This document shows positions 59,993-64,000 of a stretch of DNA of 64,000 nucleotides, piece by piece. Both the position numbers and the translations under genes were made by a program. Position 1 is the stretch's first letter. The number at the start of each line of letters is the position of its first letter. A model generated the notes under the pieces. That model did not search any database. It worked only from the letters and a program-made list of their open reading frames with translations, and was not told the DNA's origin. This DNA is from Delphinapterus leucas (Eukaryota; Chordata; Mammalia; Artiodactyla; Monodontidae): the NCBI RefSeq assembly GCF_002288925.2, contig NW_022098067.1:649160-713159 (forward strand). Reading direction: 5' to 3'.

Positions 59993-60959
59993 TGGAGCAG
60001 AAGTTTTGAGGGTTGGGTCCGAGCTGGCTCCATTCCCTTGAAGTCTGTTTTCTCCTCAATCCCAGCACCAGCATTCTTGCCCAGGAGGGGAGCAGTGCTC
60101 GGGCAAGAGGGATTGGCATGGGCACTTGGCATTGGTCTGGGTGTGAATTGTGGCTGTCTGACCACAGACAGAAATCATGGCTGCTCTAATGTGCTGCCTG
60201 TGTAAGCACCAGTAATGGCTGCTCCCACCCTGCTCAGACACGCTTTAGGTCTGTGTTGCTTTTGTTTCTCACAGCTGAGCTTTCTGCTCAGCTGTAGCAG
60301 CCCTCACCCCAGTGAGGCTGGAGCAGTTGCTAGACTTAGAGTGGGATGCGTGCTGGGGCAGTCACAGGAAACCAGTCAGCCACCCATGCAGTTTCAATCC
60401 ACCCTCTCTGCCCTTTTTTGGAAGTAAGCAAGCGAGGATGTGCTCCTCATGAATGGAGTCCAGGCTTCTCACAGCCCTCCTGTTAGTTCCCCCAGCCCTC
60501 CAAACAGCAAGGAGACTCACATTCTCAGTGTCTGACCTTTGGACAAGGGTGCCCCATTTGTGACTCAAACCACCTACTCCCTAGAGAGGATCTCTGTCTG
60601 TGTGATTGTTCTTCTCCTGAGTCCCCTCCTAGGGGCACAGGTCCAGACCTGATAGCTTCTCATCCCTTTATACCCAATTCTATATGCATCTTTCTTACAG
60701 TCTTCTAGTTCTGCTAGTCTACAGTTAGCTTTCAGTGAGAACTCTTTCACGTGTAGACATATTTTTGATGTGTTCTGTATCCTTCTGCTTTGCCATCTTG
60801 ATTTCTTCTCCCTGAGTTAATTTAGTTTTGTTTGTAATCTATATTCTGTGCATATATCAACTTAGATTAATTATTTTAGGTGTTTGTCTATTGCATTTAA
60901 TTTGTCAAATATATTGGTGTGTTTTTATATAATATTCTTATAACTTTAAAATTTCCATG

Positions 60960-62300
60960 AGTTTTTCAATAATGTGTCTTTTTTTTGATATTGATAATTT
61001 TTTTTCTCTTTTTCTTTGGTAGGTCTTGATAGCAGTTTATCAATTTTACTGATTTTTTTCAAAATACCAGTTTTTAACTTTGTTGATTTTCTCTATTGTA
61101 TTTTCAATTTTTGCTTTTTATTTATTTTATTCTTAATATTTTCCTTAGATTTTATTTGGTTGTCTTTTTTCTAGATTCTTGAAATAGAAATTCAAAGTAT
61201 TGATAATTCATTATTTTCTTTTTCCTAATATATGCATTTTTTTTGTCTATAAACTTTCTGCTAAGCCCTTCTTCAGTTTCATACCACAAGTTTTGGTTTG
61301 TATTTTTTTAATTCATAAGTTACTCATTGCTTTTGTTGTTTAATTTCCAGGGAGTTGGATATTTTCTAGTTACCCTTTTGGGATTGGTTTCTAGCTTATC
61401 TCTGTTGTGGTCAGAAAACTTATTCTGAAGTATTCAGTTTTTTAATCCTGTTGAGGCTTTTTTTATGATCTGGCATTGGCTAATTTTCACAAATATTCCG
61501 TGTACACTTGAAAATTATGTAAATTTTGCTCTTGGTTATTTTAATTTTCTCTAAAGTCAATTAATTCAAGTTTGTTAATAGTAACGTTCAGATTTTCTAT
61601 ACCTTTACTTTTTATTTCTATTTGTTCTGTCATGTATTGAGAAGAAACCTCTATGATTTTGAATTTTTTCTTTTAGTTCCGTCAATTTTTACTTTAAATA
61701 TTTTGAAGCTGTGTGTTTGGATGCATACATATTTGGAATGTGCTGTCTTCCTGTTTGGTTATTTTCTTTATCATTGTCAACTGTCTTTTGTCTCTAGAAG
61801 TATCTCAAGTTTTAGAATTTGGTATTAGAATGATTACACTAATTTTGGGGATTGGTGTTCGCATGGTATATTTTTCCATTCTTTTACTTTCAATTTTCTG
61901 TTGGTTTTCTTTATAAAGTGTGTTTCTCATAAACAGTATATCATTTGGTTTTGCATTTTTATTCACCATGGCAGTCTTAATATTTGTAATGTAGTACAGT
62001 TAACCAATTCATGCAATAACTAATGTAGTTTTCTAATTAACCTGATAGTTTTTAATGGCTACCCTGTGTATAACAGTATGCATCTGTGACTTATTTTTTT
62101 AATATAGATAAATACTTTGAAACTTTTCCAGTATTGGTCTTTAACTCCATATACTCAATACCTGCCTTTGCATTATTGTTGTGCTGCATTTGTCATAGAT
62201 TTTCAGTGGTTTTACTATGATGTCCTTAGAAGTAGTTTTCTTTGCATTTATCCTGCTTGCATTTTCTTGAATCATTCTAGTTGGTGTAGAGTTATTACAT
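60960..62300 (-). repeat. Ancient L1 ORF2 fragment
   Basis: Complement of L1 ORF2: 'gcagtttatcaattttactg', 'accagtttttaactttgttg', 'tctctgttgtggtcagaaaa' and 'aagtcaattaattcaagttt' follow the same order as 33240-33840 in the younger L1, at much lower identity. The 3' part beyond about 61950 is less certain. Confidence 0.8.
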
Positions 62301-63225
62301 TGAACCTTTAAATTTGTTTTTTACTAAAATGGTTAACGTTCAGCATTATTTTGATATTGTTTTTTAACCATTTACATATCCTCTTTCATAAAGTACATAT
62401 TGAATTCTTTTCACATTAACTTGAAAAAGTTAGGTAAATTTTAAAATCTATTCTAGGATTCTCAAAAATTCATTACATTGTTTTTCTTAACATTAGAAAA
62501 TAATCTTCGATAATATATTTTTTTACCTAAAAAATTATTTTTTATCAGTTAAAATCATAAGTAATGCATGTAATTGTTGATTGATTTTTCTGTATATGTT
62601 GTATAATTAATATAATTGTGTTTTATATTAGAATATAAAAAAAAACTCCTTTGTGAGGCAGAAGTTTACTTTTTCTTAGTTTAATTTATTGCAAAGTACC
62701 TGTGTACGGCAGTCTGAATAAATCTTTTTTGATGTTAATAATGGATTCTTTGCAATTACTCATATGTTGTTAATTCCAGGTTTTTACCAGGTCATTCTGT
62801 TTTCAAGTGTTACATCTTAAATACTAGTACAATAAACACTTTGATGAATTTTGAAGTAGAGAATAATTAATAAGAGTTTCTATTTTTGTCATGTATAATC
62901 AAACATTTCAGAAAAATTGGTAATATCAAACATATAATTAATGTTAAAACTATATTGAATATAAGTAGATGTTCCTTTGATGCTTCAGTATCCTAGGATT
63001 GTCTTAATGAATATTATTTATCCTTGTTTGCATAAGTGCTGACTGATCAGTAGAGCATTCTCGTTAATAGTCTTTTGGGTGGCCTTGCTGTTGCTGTATT
63101 TTGGACTGTATCAAAAAGCCTGTAGTAAAAACTATTTAGAAGTACTAGAAAATTATATTTTTTAATGTCATGTAGCAAAATACAGAATATTCCGGCCAAC
63201 TAATTATGTCATTTTGAAAAAACAG
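62301..63225. other. Intron 15, last part before exon 16, no gene seen
   Basis: AT-rich sequence without a repeat that I can name. Several 'aataaa'-like words but no coding signal. Confidence 0.45.
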
Positions 63226-63389
63226 GACCACGTTATGTGGTACAAATAGGTGACAAAATTATCGACTACAATGAAGAATTTCGCCTTTTTTTGTCAACAA
63301 GAAACCCAAATCCCTTTATTCCACCGGATGCAGCTTCCATCGTTACTGAGGTTAACTTTACTACAACAAGAAGTGGATTACGAGGACAG
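63226..63389 (+). CDS. DYNC2H1: DYNC2H1 window exon 16 (AAA5)
   Basis: Acceptor 'gaaaaaacag', donor 'gtatat'. The product PRYVVQIGDKIIDYNEEFRL continues FLSTRNPNPFIPPDAASIVT and ends VNFTTTRSGLRGQ. It has the family motif 'I.IGD..I.Y...F.LYL.T...NP...P......NF..T..GL..Q', in which 'NFT.T..GL' ends the large AAA5 subdomain. The frame is open at the donor; the next exon lies beyond the window. Confidence 0.96.
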
Positions 63390-64000
63390 GTATATATGGA
63401 CAATCATTTGCCTTAGAAATCTTTAGTATCTTTGTATACTAATGAAATCTTTTGAATGGGAAGCTGTTTTGTTAAACTGATTAGCATTTAAACTCATGAT
63501 TTTGAAAATATACTTGCAAATCAGTAACACATTTGGGTTTATTTCATTTTCCATTAGTGTTAGAATTGTATATTTGTTGCTAATGTCAAATTGCTGCTTC
63601 TTCCGGTATAACTTTAATTTTACAGTCTACTTCTGTCATATTTGTTAGAATTTGAGAAATGGAGGATCATACATGTTAAGATTAGCAACCTTATTTATTT
63701 TAACTGTGAAAACTGAAGTTTAAATGTTAAAATTGCAGCTATTGACTTATTCAGCTAGGTGAGGGTCTTTTTTTTTTTTTTTTTTAGGTGAGGGTTTTTG
63801 TTTCCAAATCCAATTTTTTTTTTTTTTTTTGACTAGAGCATTTGCATGTTTGAATTTACTTTATCTGTGTATGGCTTATTACAGTTTATAGTTATTACAT
63901 GAATTGCAAAATGATTTTCATGTACAGATTTTTACTTATACACTCCCTTACTCATTTTTCCTCTTTAAAGATATCCTGACTTTTTCAGTATCATCCTGTT
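63390..64000. other. Start of intron 16, runs off the window
   Basis: AT-rich, with T-runs at about 63769-63786 and 63818-63831. No element or exon recognised. Confidence 0.5.

Larger units (their letters stand above)
52985..60815 (-). mobile_element. Near-full-length L1, antisense to DYNC2H1, host of four later insertions
   Basis: From right to left: a 5' end with YY1-type 'gccatcttg' (60792-60800), 5' UTR to about 59110, ORF1 remnant (about 58150-59110), ORF2 remnant (about 53500-58090) and 3' UTR ('gaagtatagttgatttacaa', about 52997). Its own sequence is broken by a hAT-like element (53127-53248), a CHR SINE (54780-55064) and two L1 3' fragments (57448-58003, 59376-59992). ORF2 pieces such as 57047-57433 (endonuclease) and 55594-55875 (RT palm) are full of stops. 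No clear target duplication. Confidence 0.88.
1473..63389 (+). other. DYNC2H1: DYNC2H1 gene, internal part (16 exons, both ends outside window)
   Basis: Sixteen exons join into one open frame of 669 codons that I recognise as cytoplasmic dynein-2 heavy chain. This AAA+ motor moves intraflagellar transport trains from ciliary tip to base. Counting residues from the first complete codon: 1-150 are the end of AAA4, about 155-260 the outgoing stalk helix, about 260-385 the microtubule-binding tip, about 386-465 the returning helix, and 466-669 the start of AAA5. By family numbering from memory this is roughly residues 2,780-3,450 of about 4,310. Introns range from 578 bp (exons 12-13) to 15,153 bp (exons 15-16). 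All splice sites are GT-AG and no frame break is seen, so the gene looks functional. Confidence 0.95.

Noticed and set aside
1..64000. CRISPR arrays, operons, bacterial promoters or terminators, phage elements
   Set aside because: Spliced vertebrate gene with SINE/LINE content; no regularly spaced repeats or prokaryotic organisation anywhere in the window.

Overview
This is an intron-rich mammalian nuclear sequence: part of one large gene on the + strand, with dense transposable elements. Sixteen consecutive exons (1473-1586 through 63226-63389) splice into one uninterrupted reading frame of 2009 coding bases (669 complete codons). The product is recognisable as the cytoplasmic dynein-2 heavy chain, DYNC2H1, the retrograde motor of intraflagellar transport in cilia. 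Every exon has AG/GT borders and the phases agree at all 15 junctions. Both ends of the gene lie outside the window.

The host is very probably a cetacean (whale or dolphin). Five tRNA-derived SINEs (15308-15644, 32770-32970, 44595-44805, 47359-47577, 54780-55064), all on the - strand, have the CHR family head (starting 'gggcttccctggtggcgcag') and the CHR body. CHR elements are restricted to the cetacean/hippo/ruminant group, and the near-consensus 'gcggtacgcgggcctctcac' form is typical of whales and dolphins. The L1 elements are also of cetartiodactyl type. I cannot name the species.

Layout: exons 1-4 (1473-9034) encode the last part of AAA4 and the lead-in to the stalk. Exons 5-7 (10572-16985) encode the first stalk helix and the start of the microtubule-binding tip. 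Exons 8-9 (17937-19000) complete the tip. Exons 10-12 (27950-38949) encode the returning stalk helix. Exons 12-16 (38808-63389) enter AAA5. The three longest introns each carry a near-full-length or nested L1: sense-oriented at about 19141-25890, antisense at 30682-37435 with a perfect 15-bp target-site duplication, and an antisense nest at about 52985-60815. That nest holds a CHR SINE, a 122-bp hAT-like element and two younger L1 3' fragments. Older L2, MIR, MER5A, MER20, HAL1-like and LTR-like remnants fill other introns.

Apart from DYNC2H1 and decayed retrotransposon ORFs I see no other protein-coding gene, no functional RNA gene and no new gene system. The most interesting content is the clean partial structure of a ciliary motor gene, its coding A-runs and weak donors, and a readable record of nested insertions.
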